Source of the DNA: Desmodus rotundus
Taxonomy: Eukaryota; Chordata; Mammalia; Chiroptera; Phyllostomidae
Reading direction: 5' to 3'
Length of the DNA: 64,000 bases
NCBI RefSeq assembly: GCF_022682495.2
Contig: NC_071397.1
Span: 30,271,427 to 30,335,426 of the forward strand
Under the pieces are notes generated by a model, which saw only the letters and a program-made list of their open reading frames with translations, was not told the origin of the DNA and did no database searches. Positions 33,936-46,838 of the stretch are shown here, piece after piece (the first letter of the stretch is position 1; the number at the start of each line of letters is the position of its first letter). A program made the translations under genes and the position numbers.

Positions 33936-36900
33936 CAAAGTCCAATAAAAGAGCCAACTCCTTCCAACAAACCCACAGATACCATTACCCTTAAATACCC
34001 TCCACTTATCGGGGAGAGAAAAAGAAAACTTCCTTAGATCCATTCAAATATAAAAACATTCTTTACTACATTGAATTTTATAAAATCCCATTGTTAAATA
34101 CTTCCTCTCAAACTCCTGCCAAATGGGAGAATTGCTGCTGAAACAGACAAGGAGTATGTGACCTCCTCCCCATCCCCGATGAACATCAGGGTTACACTTT
34201 GGCACACATACAGATCTATTTTCTACAAAGGATGCAGCTTTTCAGAGATGTGAAGGCTCTGGAATGCGAACACTGGCCCTCATCAACCCACTTCCTCTAT
34301 TGGAAGGGAGTCTCCCAAATAGTCCTCCAAAGGAAATGCTGGAATGAAGTCACCCATGTTTAGTAAAGTAACAGTAGCCTGATGATGTGATTGTCTCTGA
34401 AGTGATACAAGGCACAGCGTTTAGACTGAAAGTTCACTGGGACTTTTCATAATGTAATCCTAGACAAATATTTGCACAGATGTACACACATATTTATTTG
34501 TTCTGCTTCAACGGGACTCATCGAAGTGCTAGCTTAAAATATAAACAGTGGGAAACTGCTGTAGTAATGACTAACAAAATAAAGCAATTATTTGCAAGAG
34601 CTGAAAACTGTTCATCTAATAAAAAGTAGGAAGCTGTGTGGGAGGAAAAGGAGTGAAATTCTCTAGCAAGTGAGGCCGGTTGGAATTTAATAATTCACTC
34701 TGGCAATCATATTTGTTTAGTCAGCAGGCCAGCGTTCCCACTGTGCTGTCCAATGCCGGGACAGGCTTCATCTGAAACTCCCACCATGTTAGAGGAGCAA
34801 CTGTTTCCAGCCAAGCTGCATGAATGCTATCACTGCAGCAGTCCTTGAATACCTACCATTTATTACAGATCTCCGAGCAGATCTGCGAAGCCCAGAATGG
34901 GCTCTTGTTAGTCCGGAGATTAATTTGGCTGAGATGACATCAGATTATTTGAAATGTGTTATTCAGCAATATTTCCTAAGTGGCCTGTGTCAGCAGATAG
35001 TTGTGCTCCAGTTTTAGGATAGAAAATCATCTCCAGACTATATTTTTAATATTTCCTTAGTAATATAAACAGAGAACAAGACATGGAAAGCTCTTATAGT
35101 TTTCTCTTTTTATGAAGCAATGTTTTTACTCCTCAAGGATATTTTGTTCATCATGTTTTATTGAAATTAACATCCTTTTCAAATGTTAAGAGATGCGAAG
35201 GTGCAAAGATTCTGAGAGCATGCATACACTTCTATAGTGTTAAACACGGATAGAGATGACTGATGATCAGAAAACACAATTAGGTTAATTAATACCTATT
35301 ATGCAAACAACCCAAATTTAGAAATAGTAGAACAACTGGCTACCTATGGAAGGTCTGTATGGGAGCTGGGAATGCAAAAGCACGGAAAGTGTAAGAATAC
35401 ATAGCTGTACACATGTCTAAGTACATCATACAAGGACTTTTGTTTTCTGTGTTTATTCACTGTTCTCTTATATTTGACTCTCAAGTGTCATTTGGTTGGT
35501 TAAATTAATACTTCACCAGGATTAACTGTTTATTAGTTATTCGTGATAATAACCTAGAAGCCATAGACCTGGTTTTTCATATAGTAGATGGTCAAATACT
35601 GCCTAGCAAATATTTTTTCCTACAGTAAGAATATTGTGACAATGTTTGTGAAAAGAAATCTAAATATTTTTTCAGTAGAGGAGCACAGAGAATTAGGTGT
35701 TTGGAAAGGGGCATTTCTGAAGAAGCATAGAGTTTCATAACTCCAGTATAATAAAAGAAATTTGTACAGTTAGTCCCAATCTGGAGTTACTCCCTTTTTG
35801 CCAACAAGTGCCTGGCTGTGACCAGTCCCACCACCAGAGCAGGCAGCAGACCCCACTGGACACAGCCCAGAAGAGGTTGGCAGCTGCACATCAGAGACCC
35901 AAAGTGGGCCCAGAATGAGGTGTGCTTGCCGGGTGGCACATGGGCAGTTAGCAATATTTGGAGTGTACAAGAAAGTGATCATCTCAGAGAAACAGTTGAG
36001 GAAAACTAGATGTCTGGATTTACAGCAACAGATTCAGAGACTGAAAAACCTTCAGACTTATACTAAGAGCCATGACCAGAGAGCTCCAATCCTAACAGGT
36101 GTAGGCAAAGAAACATCATGAAGGAAGAGATGAACCAAGTCAATTCTCTCACTACAGCTGACTATGGATTTGGTGAAGTGCCTTATTTGGAAAACTGAAA
36201 GTTAGTGTCTGTATAAAATTTGATGGATAATAATTTTGCTTACAAAACCCTTCTAAGAAAATGGTGAATAGATCCCCTCTAGTATTCCCCGCAATCCTTA
36301 CTGAAGAGGGCAGCTGTGATATGAAAAAATAACATGCTATTATGGCCACCTTTGCCAAAATAGCCTCTCCGTCTGAAGGCCTGTCTGACCCAGACCGCAG
36401 AGTCTCCTGGACTGAGAACAACTCGGGCCATTGTGATTTAGAAGTCCCCCGGTGCTACAGAAGACACCAAGACGGCTAGAAGACAATGGCAGCATTAGAA
36501 GGCTCTGGATGAACAGAATATATAATTTCATTTAACAGCTGCGGAAGCTCATTAACTACGCTGGCATGAATGATTCTTTACAACTACAAAAAGAAAGAAA
36601 AACAGCAGCCTATTTACAGATGCAGCCAGAGCTGTCCCTTGTTTTCTAGCTTTCAAGGGAAACAAAACATTTCTGCATAATTCTATCCTATAATTCAACA
36701 CTATTTAAAAGTGTAGCTTGCCATAAGCTTACAGAGATATTTTTGCACCACATATTCAAACCTCCATAATATCCCAGCGTAGTTTCTGACTACATGGCTT
36801 CCAGGTTCCCCACGACCTGCTGAGGGGCCAGGCAGGGAGCAGGGAGCAGACACGTCTTCGAGCATGCTCCCTCCGCACTCTCCAAACACCCTGTACTCTT

Positions 36901-37005
36901 CGTATCCTCAACTTGAGGAAAGTATGATTCCAATGCCTTTCACAATTCTTCCAGCTTACGTTGGCTGTTCTTTCTTATGTGATCATCAGCACTTTTTATT
37001 CTTTA
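33936..37005. other. 3 kb repeat-poor unassigned stretch
   Basis: No interspersed repeat recognised. 34820-35020 (open on the plus strand for 65 codons) and 35818-36121 have balanced composition and look unique, but neither frame has a known domain. Possible conserved intronic elements. Confidence 0.45.
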
Positions 37006-37009
37006 CTTT

Positions 37010-37205
37010 AGGTTCTCTTCCACCTACTGAGTGACCTCGAACACGTCACTTAACCTTTCTGTGCCCCACTTTCTTCATCTGTAAAATTATGATCGCACCT
37101 ACCTGACAGGGCTGTTGTGAGGATTAAAGTATGAATTAATACAAAATATCTAGAGCAGTACCCGGCACGTACTCAATCTCAGCCAGTATTTTATTATTAC
37201 TACCA
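37010..37205 (-). repeat. MIR SINE, antisense
   Basis: CACTTAACCTTTCTGTGCCC, CACTTTCTTCATCTGTAAAA, CAGGGCTGTTGTGAGGATTA and CAGTACCCGGCACGTACTCA are textbook inverted MIR. Confidence 0.85.
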
Positions 37206-38080
37206 TTATTTAGGACATCATGCACCACTATCACTTATTTTACACGTATTTCATCAACTCCACCTAAATAAAAATTGTTTGAGGGCAAGTATTGGAATCC
37301 AGGGGGAGGAGGGGTGCATATTAGCACCCTTTCTTGCCCTCTCTCCTCTTCCTCCCCCAGTTCCCTGCCCACACCACAGATACATACACAAAGAGGAGGA
37401 ATGTTGCTATTTGGTGGGGCAGGTTTGCTGACATTTCTTGGCCACTTGGCTTAGCTAAAAGACATGGGCACAGTTTTTATCTCATTCGGATAAACTTGCC
37501 TGTGGCTGTCCTTCCTCCCAAGAGTAAGTAATAAGGTATGCTCATCTTCTCAGATACCACCTCTTGTTCAAGATCTCTCATAAACAGAACTGCCCAATAT
37601 GGGCCTCCAGGCTAAAGGAGAATGAAGTAAATGATTCGTTAGTTCAGGCTGGTTCATTGCCATTCTATACTGGGGTTGGAGGGGATGCTCTACTTAGTGA
37701 CATTATTCTGTTTGCTTTTCCTTTTCTCAGCATGTATTTCCTGTAAGACCTTTTCAGGAAGGGGTGGCTGGTCTCAGGTGGGACTCAGGTAATTCTGGGT
37801 CTCTGGTCCACATGCCATTAGCTCACCCCACCCTTATTAGCAACCACAAGGATCAAGTCTTTGGTTTGATCCTGCAGCCCCTAACATTCACTATCCTACA
37901 TGCTATTCTATATACAAGTAGGCATTCAATATTTATTGAAATGACCTGTTATGTATCATTAAAAAATGTTACCCACATTCTGATGGGATCAGTCCATATG
38001 ACTGAGGTCTTATAATTCAATTAAACTAAATTCAAAATTCAAAGAACATTTCATGATAACAAGCACTAATCCAATGGCTG
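37206..38080. other. Unassigned non-coding stretch
   Basis: No repeat placed. 37895-37940 (ACATGCTATTCTATATACAA, ATTCAATATTTATTGAAATG) may be a small inverted L2 or MIR remnant. Confidence 0.4.
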
Positions 38081-38084
38081 TCAA

Positions 38085-38284
38085 TGAAATTCAAACTTGC
38101 CACTGTGACCCACAGGGCTCTCTGATTGCTTGGCCCTGTCTTGCTCACGCAGAACCAGAACACTTCATGATTTTTGCCTAAGCCAACTTCTGCTTATTTA
38201 CACTTGCTGTTCCCTCTGCCTGGAGTGCTCCCACCCCCAGCCCTGCATTTCCCATGATGGGCCGCTTCTCATCACTCTTGTCTG
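38085..38284 (+). mobile_element. L2 LINE fragment, sense
   Basis: GTGACCCACAGGGCTCTCTG, CACTTGCTGTTCCCTCTGCC and TGGAGTGCTCCCACCCCCAG follow L2. Confidence 0.75.
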
Positions 38285-38605
38285 AGGACAAAGAAGGGGT
38301 CCATGTCATGAAGTGAAGGGAATAAGGGAGGACTTCCCATGAAGAAATGAGATGAAGTGTGAGACCTAAAGTATGAGTGTCTGTATCTGTTTGGAAGTAG
38401 AGGTGGGAAAATAAGAGTATTCAATTTATATAGAAGGAAGAGCTGAGACAAAGGCTTTGGGATGCAAAGGAATAGAGCAAGGTTGTTCGAAGAACTGAAA
38501 GTTGGTGTGGCTGGAGATTAGAGAGCTGGGAGAGAGCAGAAGATGGGGCAGCAGCGAATCATCAAGACCCCGTTAGAAGACACTCCAATAAGAGGGGCAG
38601 TACAG
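38285..38605 (-). mobile_element. L2 LINE fragment, antisense
   Basis: AATAAGGGAGGACTTCCCAT, GAGACAAAGGCTTTGGGATG, GAACTGAAAGTTGGTGTGGC and TGGAGATTAGAGAGCTGGGA read as inverted L2. It directly abuts a sense L2 piece, so the two come from separate insertions or an inversion. Confidence 0.7.
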
Positions 38606-41600
38606 CATTTACGTACTGTAGTCCTTAAGTGATATCTTACTCTACGATACCATTCTTAATAAGGAAAAATCCTTCCGCCCTCATTGATATTCCATTCTTC
38701 CCTAACTTAAAAATAATTGGTAGTTCTAGGTGTTGGTCACTCCCAGAACTCGGCTGCTTCCTTTAGAAAAACTGAGCTACTGTGTCCAGATACCGGGCAT
38801 GGCACTGCTTACCAGAACCTGGGAGCTTGTTCGCCAACACTAAACATAACCGTAACCCCTCCCAGCCCTAGTTCTACTGTTATCTCTGGCGGGACACTGA
38901 ATTCAAGCTGCTTTAATGAGTTACGAGCATATCACACACATTCAGTAAGAATTACGTATGTACCAGCGACCTGGACAGAGTCTTTTCTATGCAAAAAAAG
39001 ATAAATTAAATTTCAGCATTTTGAATTTTGACAAATTGAATTCATGCTATTAAAATAGCTTTAATTTTTTGGAATTTCCATAGTTTGAAATGATTTACTT
39101 TTACTTATTCAGAGACTTAGGAACAAGTTACAAGAAATCAATAAAATCAGCCCAGAAACTAAAGTTAAAGTATAGAAAGATTAGATGACTGGTTCAAAAT
39201 ACAGCTGAACATTATTCTTTCTATGAATAAACAGTAAACATATTTCCTAAATTTTTATTCAATGTTGTCAGAATTTAATTTAAGTAAGATACAGGTTTAC
39301 TGGGTGAGAGAACCAGAAAAAGACAATGTATCTGATATGTCCAAGAAAGCCACTGGATTCATACGAAAAAGAGTAAATGTTTCAAAATTAAATTTTCCAG
39401 ATGAACAGTCAATAGTTGAAAGATTGTACCTCCAAAGATAATTTTAATCTAATGTAATCATAAAGAGTAAGAAATTTAGCAAAATCACTTTCTTAATGTG
39501 CACTTAGAAAGATCTATGATGTGTAAAACACGAGCACTTCAAGTCGGACATCTGAACTTGCAACCTTTGCCAGCTCTCTGACTCACTGCAGCATCCTTAC
39601 ACCCAATACAAGTAACTTTGCACTTAAACAGGGCGATAATGTTTCCATTCATTAATATCACACGTCCTGTATTTCTATTGTGGGAATCTTGACTGTGCTC
39701 CTCTTTTATAGCATTGAGACATTTATTTCCATATTTAACTGCATGCATTTCTTTAGCATTTATATACATTTTCCTTCACTGGAATAAGCATATGTTCAAG
39801 AGTTTAACTCCTTAGCTAAAAAGACCAAACCCAAAATTCAGAAATGGTGTTTTAATACCTGCAAGGAAGCATGTAGAGAATAATAGACTTATAATACACT
39901 AGCACGCTGTATAACATTTTAGGTTTTCCAACACACTTCTCAGTAAGGTACCTAGTATCCTGATACCTCATGGCGTCATTTTTGAACTAATCTGTGGAAA
40001 GATTCTGACTTTACTCAGAGTTGTTAAGGTACCTGAAGGAGTTTATGCATTAATCTCTTTAACCATGTGGGGCAGTGAAGCCTTTGGGACAGTAAGTTCA
40101 CGATGAGTGTTTGTGCTGAATGAATCCCCAATCTACTTTGCTTTAATTTTCATTAAAAGCCTCTACTCTCAAAGTACTGGATCATTAAGTTTATATAATA
40201 ATTAGATATACAAATTAGGAAAGGCAGATTAAGTATCACTTGGCAACATTAACTTCCCCACCACATTCACACTGACAATTTAAGTGTATTAATTAGCAAG
40301 ATATACTTGTTCATGCATAAAAACTGAAGAAGCCTATTAAAAATATTTAATTCATTGACTATTGTTTCCAATAATAAGCACATTCACAGGATGAGGGTTT
40401 TCCCCACTTTATTTACTGGCTTTTTGCCATTAAGAAGAGTAAAAATGAAGAGAAAAATAATCATAAAAACCCCCAATCTTTTAAATGATTTAACAGTTTA
40501 GTTCATGCACACAGACAGTATAGTACACATTATTAAATGCTTATCTTCTATATCTATTTAGAATACTTATTCTGATATGGGATTGATACAATAGGAAGAA
40601 AGTCTTCTCTATTATTTTAGTGATACTGATAAAATGGTTCACAAAGAACTTCGGTAAGATTTCAGGAAGTCATTTCAAAAATTAAGAGAAATAACTAACC
40701 TCTGGTTACTCTTCTGAGACAGAAAAACAATGGGCATCTTTGCATTATTATTTTTAAGCCACCACAAACTGACACTACTCACAATAGACCCCTCTCCCAC
40801 TACGGTGATATCTAGCTACACTTTTAATGAAAGGAAACCAGGCAATTCTGGGAGCAATCTATTTGGGCAGAGCCTCGTTTCACGAGTACATTCCCCTAAC
40901 TCTCAGGCAGGCCTTAGTGCAGTAAACTTTGCCTACACAGCCCTCACCCATGGTTTTAGGTATTCTTTAGAAGAGGAAAGGTTTCACACGTGTGTACTAT
41001 TTATAGATAGCATCACTACAGAATGGAGTGCAGGTTCAAATCAGAGTTTTAAGGTCAGGAAATAAGTATCATTTAAAATGAGTCACACTGCCACTTTTAG
41101 AACCTCCTGCACTTCCTTTAAAAACCTCGCTTTCAAGGACATGTCAATTTTTATTTTGGCAATCGTAAGTAAATACTAAGCATACAATAGTTATGATGAT
41201 CACTCAGTGTGGTTCTATTTTTTTTAACATTAAAGACTTTACAGCAACATTCAGGTTACATTTATCTAGCCCACATTTATGACTGCTTTATTCTCAGTAA
41301 CTGACCTACAGTGGTCCCTTTCAAGAATTTTATGTTCTAGATGATACTTTATTATGCTGATCTGAACATGAAATTTCAAAATTATTTAAAGAAGAAAAAC
41401 CACATGAAAGCAATTAGCAATAGTTTCTAATTTATGCTAAGTATTAATTTATCTCACTTAAGTGTACAATAACTTTGTGTAGTTGTAGAAATGTAATACT
41501 ATAAAATTTAATAGTTGGATATTTCTGTGAAATAATAAAAACTGCATTCATATCTTATTCCAAATATAAAAAGCATACTTTTATTATCTTAAAAATAGCA

Positions 41601-42985
41601 TTTTATATTGTTGTTATGGAAATATGGGGCACAGGGCATAGTAAATAATAGGTATTAATTTCTAACCCACAGAATGTTTTCTGGCAATTTGTATTTGTTG
41701 GTTTAAAAATATTTAAGAATTATATAGTTTTCATAAATTAAAATATTCTAATAAACAATTACTTAAGCGAAAAAAATAGCCAAATAGAAGTGGGAAATGG
41801 GAAATTGAGAGGTCAGTGAAGAAAGGGACGGCATGTGAAATAACACAGGAGAAGAACCTAAAGCAAGTGAAGGTCAAAGAATTAGGAAAAGTTTACCCAT
41901 TTCTCCAAACTTAAAGCCATTTATCCTGGGACACAGCTGAGTTATTCACTCCAAGCGTTTTAGTTTACCTATTAAAAAACAGGCCACATTCTCAATTCCA
42001 GACTTTGGGGCCTAGCAGGTGGAGAGCCCTCCCCCTCCCACCCATTTCAGCGGAGGTCTACTAACCTCTCATGGCCCAACATGGCTAATTGAGTTTTATT
42101 TGCTGGATGGCTTTATGTATGAGGAAAATGTAAAGGAACTTCTATGTATCTCTCTCCCCATCCTAGTTAAGTAGAGTGTTCAACTGTGTTTGGTCAAATT
42201 TTAACCAGTGGCATGGTCACACCGTTTCAATATCACCTCTTATCAACATCATCAGTAGGTATTAAAGGGGAACGGAAACTGATTTCTACATCAATGGCAA
42301 ATACTACATGTTTAGAAGATACTGTGTGTTAGAGGACAAAGGATACCACCTTCACCTCCTTCTAAAGTGCCTCGTTTCTGGCATTTAAGTGTCTCGTATT
42401 AAACAAATGTGCCACAGGACAAATACAGACTTACAAAAAAGACAAGTTAGAAATTAGGTCCTTCACAGAGATCCACAACAGGGTCCTTCAAAAAATCCTC
42501 GGTTGTCTTCATATATTTAGGGTGGCACTTGATTCATGTATTATTTTAAAGAGATGTGTCCTGTTACATAAAGTAAAGTTAACAGTTCACAGTATCAAAA
42601 ATGCCTAAAATATTATTCTCCTCAGCTAAAGTAAGAACAGATTTTTCAAATAATAGTTGAGTCAATATTAGTTCAAGTACTTCATTAAATTGAAAACTAC
42701 TTCATTACTTAAAGACTGAACCTATAAGGAAATAAAAGAAGTTTAATCCAAATAAAGTGAATTAACTTGTCACTCTGGCCTTTATTTCTTTTCTTTTAAA
42801 AATAGTTTAGATTTCATTAATAGAAATGTTAGTGAACGGCTCTTAAAAACACTTGTTTTGGAATTATAGACAAATATAAATAGCAGGAGAAGTGGGTTGT
42901 GACATACTGTCTTAGTACACTTTTGTAAGAACAAAAATTCTGTAATACATGTATTTTCTCATCCTCACTCCTTTAGGAATACTTT
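38606..42985. other. 4.4 kb stretch free of recognised repeats, 3' of MIR30A
   Basis: I placed no LINE, SINE or DNA transposon here, and no gene. The frames at 38717-39004, 39539-39769 (minus) and 40730-41065 (111 codons) have no recognisable domains. It is AT-rich and could be intron of the host transcript under partial constraint; this is inference. Confidence 0.5.
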
Positions 42986-42989
42986 GCTT

Positions 42990-43055
42990 TTCCTTCCTTC
43001 CTTCCTTCCTTCCTTCCTTTCCTTCCTTCCCTTCCTTCCCTTCCTTCCTTCTTTT
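42990..43055. repeat. TTCC tetranucleotide microsatellite
   Basis: About 65 bp of TTCC units with a few TTTCC and TTCCC interruptions, 220 bp left of the MIR30A hairpin. Confidence 0.95.
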
Positions 43056-43275
43056 CCTTTGATATTGCAAATTCTATACACACACAGAGCACTTCTCCTG
43101 CCCTGCTGAAGTCCTTTAAAAATGTGCAGGAATGGTTCAAAAGTTATTTAATTTATCCCATTTTCACCCAAGCTTTGTAAAAATGTACCAAAGAGAAAGC
43201 AAGGTATTTGGTCGTAGTTAACAAGATAATTGCTCCTCAAGTTGCTCCTTGGCTCCTTGAAGTCCGAGGCAGTAG

Positions 43276-43346
43276 GCAGCTGCAAACATCCGACTGAAAG
43301 CCCATCTGCGGCTTCACAGCTTCCAGTCGAGGATGTTTACAGCCGC
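43276..43346 (-). ncRNA. MIR30A: microRNA precursor mir-30a
   Basis: The minus strand gives a 71-nt hairpin identical in layout to mammalian mir-30a. The 5p arm is at 43341-43320 (TGTAAACATCCTCGACTGGA plus AG) and the 3p arm at 43300-43279 (CTTTCAGTCGGATGTTTGCA plus GC). The seed GTAAACA is intact. Processing marks: basal UG 14 nt before the 5p arm, apical UGUG in AGCTGTGAAG, CNNC (CTTC) 17 nt after the 3p arm. The flank CAGTGAGCG is the one typical of mir-30a. Against remembered human sequence two bases differ: the fourth base is G rather than A (it can pair with C in the 3' basal strand), and one loop base is G rather than A. Both mature arms are unchanged. It represses messages with TGTTTAC sites, and is expected in the host transcript started near 61.2 kb. 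Confidence 0.98.
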
Positions 43347-46300
43347 TCACTGTCAACAGGGATATCCCTCCTCTCTGGTTAACCTGAAGGAGGGTCTCTA
43401 GGCAGGTTTCTAAGGTGTCCAGGCAGCAATTCTGGACATTACTAAAGTCTCATTCAAATAGAAATATTCTAGAAAATGTCTCACATTCAAAAAATAAGCT
43501 CCATGAATGCCTATTATTCATCTACTAAGTTTCTACAAAATTTTGTGATGTATTAAGATGACATATGCAAACAGATTTCATCCATTACTGTTAGCGACAA
43601 ATAGTCAAAGGCAGGGTTACTTAAAATGATTCCAGCATGCATTATGCAATTAAACTCCTTCTTTGAGTGAAAGTGATTAAACATGGAAATTAAATCATGT
43701 TAACACCATAAAGTACACATTTAACATTAAATTCTACATTTAAGTGAACTTAGTCTCCCAATGAAAATAAAAAGGTTTCTTTCAAACATTATAAATTCTA
43801 ACAAAAAAAAAAGACTTACATGCTGCTTTTATATATATCACTTTTGTTCTGAAATCTGCTCCCAGAGACAACTTGTATAGTCAGCTGGTTTTTGAAAGAG
43901 TAAGCAACAACCAGGAAAAAAATAGAATGGAATAACAAGGTCTATAACAGGCATATATCAGTTTGTGGATCAAAGTTTCCCACTGGAAAAACACAGAACC
44001 TATCACTTGCAACAGAGTGACGCACATTAACTCCAAATTTGAATGTTTTGAATTCCACTCCCATTCTCTTATGAAAATAAATGAGGAAAACTGAAGGTTA
44101 AGCTCTATCAGCCACTACTTTCCTGAAGTAATTCAAAACCCTTCCTAGTCCAGTGAAAGATTAAGTTGATACAGAAAAGAGGGTGTGCCTTTCGCTCAGA
44201 TTTGTTTTTAGATGAAGTTACCATAAGGTTCTTAAGTTGCAGAAGTCTTAGTAGTTTGTGACACCAAACCCAAAACAAAAGCAAAATCCACGCAACAGTG
44301 TCATGTTTACTGAAACTAACAAATGTGAAGAGCTCTATAAATTACTTTTTCAAAGCAAAGGGTAACTCTATCCCATTAAGGTTAAGAAAGTTAATCTTTG
44401 AGGCAGCAGGTGAAAACAAGCTGAATTATGTTGTAGGCTTTTTCTTATTAACTAAGGACTTTGAACTATTAAAACTTCCCAGGGAACCACATTTTCTCAA
44501 TGGGTCAAGTCACACAGGGGAACAAAGCAAACTTCATCAGTGCTGTGTGATTCTACATTCCAGAAATTCTTAGTACTTGGCATTCCTATACCACTGCTGA
44601 CTAGAGCTAGCTTCAGTTCACCAAACTCAGCCATAGCTACCAACCCTGTGAACTTCTCATGGAGACATCCACTTTTTTTAAGTTAGTCACAAATAGACAG
44701 GCAGAATACTTTTTAATTAAAACAGATAAATAACAAGCCTTACACCCCGTGAAGACATTGTATAGCAGTACCTGTTTACAAAAAGAAAATATTTTCATTC
44801 CCATAAATTTTTCTCAAAGTGACAGATCCCCTACTTGCCTTGGAATCTTAGCACTTTTAAATAATAACTTTAAATTAAAAATGAAAAACCCTAAGAGACT
44901 AGTAGTACATCCTAAGCAAATGATCTCAAAGAACAATTCTATGAACAGGTTAAAGAGATATTAAAACTTAGTACAACTTTGAAAATCCAGCCTTTTGTTC
45001 AGAGCTCTATGAATAAACATAAAAAATTCTCCAAACAAAGCATGAAAGACCGTAAGATATTAGTTACAAGAGTTCATATATAGAAGGGCATTTAATAAGC
45101 ATCAATATAAAACTTCACCGCTTATATATGTGGGATTCCTCTTTAGCAAGACATCAGCTAGATGAAATCTCTGTGAAAGGTAAAGCAGATTCATCCCAAA
45201 CAAGGTGCGGAACAATTCTGCCAGTTTCAGTGAGACTCAATGTTATTGAAAATGTTTGCTTGTTTTCTAGTAATTGAACAGTATCATTTCCATTTGGAAT
45301 AGCAATCCTCAAAATGAGAGTATGATAACAATTCCCAGAACAGTTTCTTCTAACCCCACATACGTGGACTGCCTCTCACCCCATCCACTCTGCAATTTTT
45401 ACTCAGATAGGGAGGGAGCTGAGTATGTGTATTTTGCAAAGGCTATCAAATGATTTTGCTATGCCTTCCTAGCAGAGAACCACTAATCCAGAAAGACAGA
45501 ACTAAATAAATTTGCTTAAGATTAAAAAATCTTGCCACTACCTGAGAAATGTGACCGGTAAATCTACTTAAAAAAACATGAATTAAAAACAAATATGGCA
45601 TATAAGATTCAATTGTGTCTAGTACATCAGACCCTGGTTTGTCTTCTATAACCTTGAAAATGCTCACAGGAAACTCACTTAATTCAGAACCACAGGAATC
45701 CTGACTGTTAGATGCTGTTAGACAACGGCCCTAGAAGTCTCCCCACCTAAAGTGCCGCTCCGGATGTCTATACTCCAGTCCAGTTTTATGGTCTTCTCCC
45801 CACTATTCTGTTGTAACTGTCTGAAGGATTAGATTCTTCTGGCAGGGGGCAGTTCAGGACTGGCCCCTGATAAAGTTTAAAATTTTTTCTGTTATCCTAA
45901 ACTATTCAGTCTCGAACCCTATTATCAACCTTGTAATCATGTTATTTTCCTAAGCTTTGCATAATTAAGAATAGCGTAAAATATCCAGCCATTCAAGCTT
46001 CCCCCCACCTCCCTCCATTCATACACACAATTCTCTGGATTTTTGGATATCAGAGAATTTAAATGGCCCCCTACTTGAATGGTGAGATTTCAGGCACTTA
46101 TCATCAGGTGGTAGAAATTATCATTACTTATTTATTTACTTATACTATGTCTCTCCTTTGGCCACAAAAGTGCAAAGGTGATCTTACCCCACTAGAAAAA
46201 TGCATGTAGGTCATCTTACCCCCCTAGAGAATGATGCTTCACCCTACGGATTCCACCTCTTTTCTCATGCATGTGATCTAACCTCCACCTCCCTGCCTCT

Positions 46301-46600
46301 AAATTGCTTGCATTGCACCCTAGGAATGGGAATGTTTCATATCAGCACAGAGCCCAGGGTCCAGGCTCTGTTCTGCATCCTTCCATCCACCATTTCTTTG
46401 GGGGGACAACTTCCTAGGCAAATTGTGTCAGTAGTGCTGGCATTTGGCCCACTATCCCTTCATTCGAGAAACCCACCCGAATGCAAGAAACACACGTAGT
46501 CTCCGCTTCCTTCTGTAGAAAGCACACACGGACTGGTCTGAAATGGAAGTAAAATACACGTACAAACAAAATTCTGCACTTTAAAATTAACCTTCACTTT
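43347..46600. other. Repeat-poor 5' flank of MIR30A
   Basis: 3.2 kb between the hairpin and the next SINE in which I place no interspersed repeat. The frames at 44298-44573 and 46200-46499 have no domain. A short near-duplication, ATCTTACCCC(C)CTAG-like, occurs at 46181-46194 and 46213-46227. Confidence 0.45.
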
Positions 46601-46838
46601 CTCCTATTTATACTTAGAGAAAAGATTTTATTTACTTACTTTTAGAGAGAAGGGAAGGGAGGGAGAAAGGCAGGGAGAAAAACACCAATGTATGGTTGCC
46701 TCTCGTGTGCCCCCCACCAAGGACTCTGCCTGCAGCCTGGGCATGTGCCCGAGACTGGGAATCTAAGGGTAACCCTTTGGTTCCCAGGCAGGTGCTCAAT
46801 CCAGTGAGCCACACCAGCAAGGGCTCCTATTTATACTT
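46601..46838 (-). mobile_element. Ves-type SINE with 15-bp target-site duplication
   Basis: An inverted copy at 46616-46823: TTTTAGAGAGAAGGGAAGGG, TGGTTGCCTCTCGTGTGCCC, GTGAGCCACACCAGCAAGGG. The perfect duplication CTCCTATTTATACTT is at 46601-46615 and 46824-46838. Confidence 0.93.

Noticed and set aside
39539..39769. 76-codon minus-strand frame with several Cys
   Set aside because: The Cys spacing fits no zinc-binding pattern that I know, and nothing else supports coding.
40730..41065. 111-codon plus-strand frame
   Set aside because: Opposite to the inferred host, without a domain; one frame of this length by chance is not unusual in 64 kb.
42990..43055. Array-like TTCC repeats considered as a structured array
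   Set aside because: Plain tetranucleotide microsatellite without spacers.
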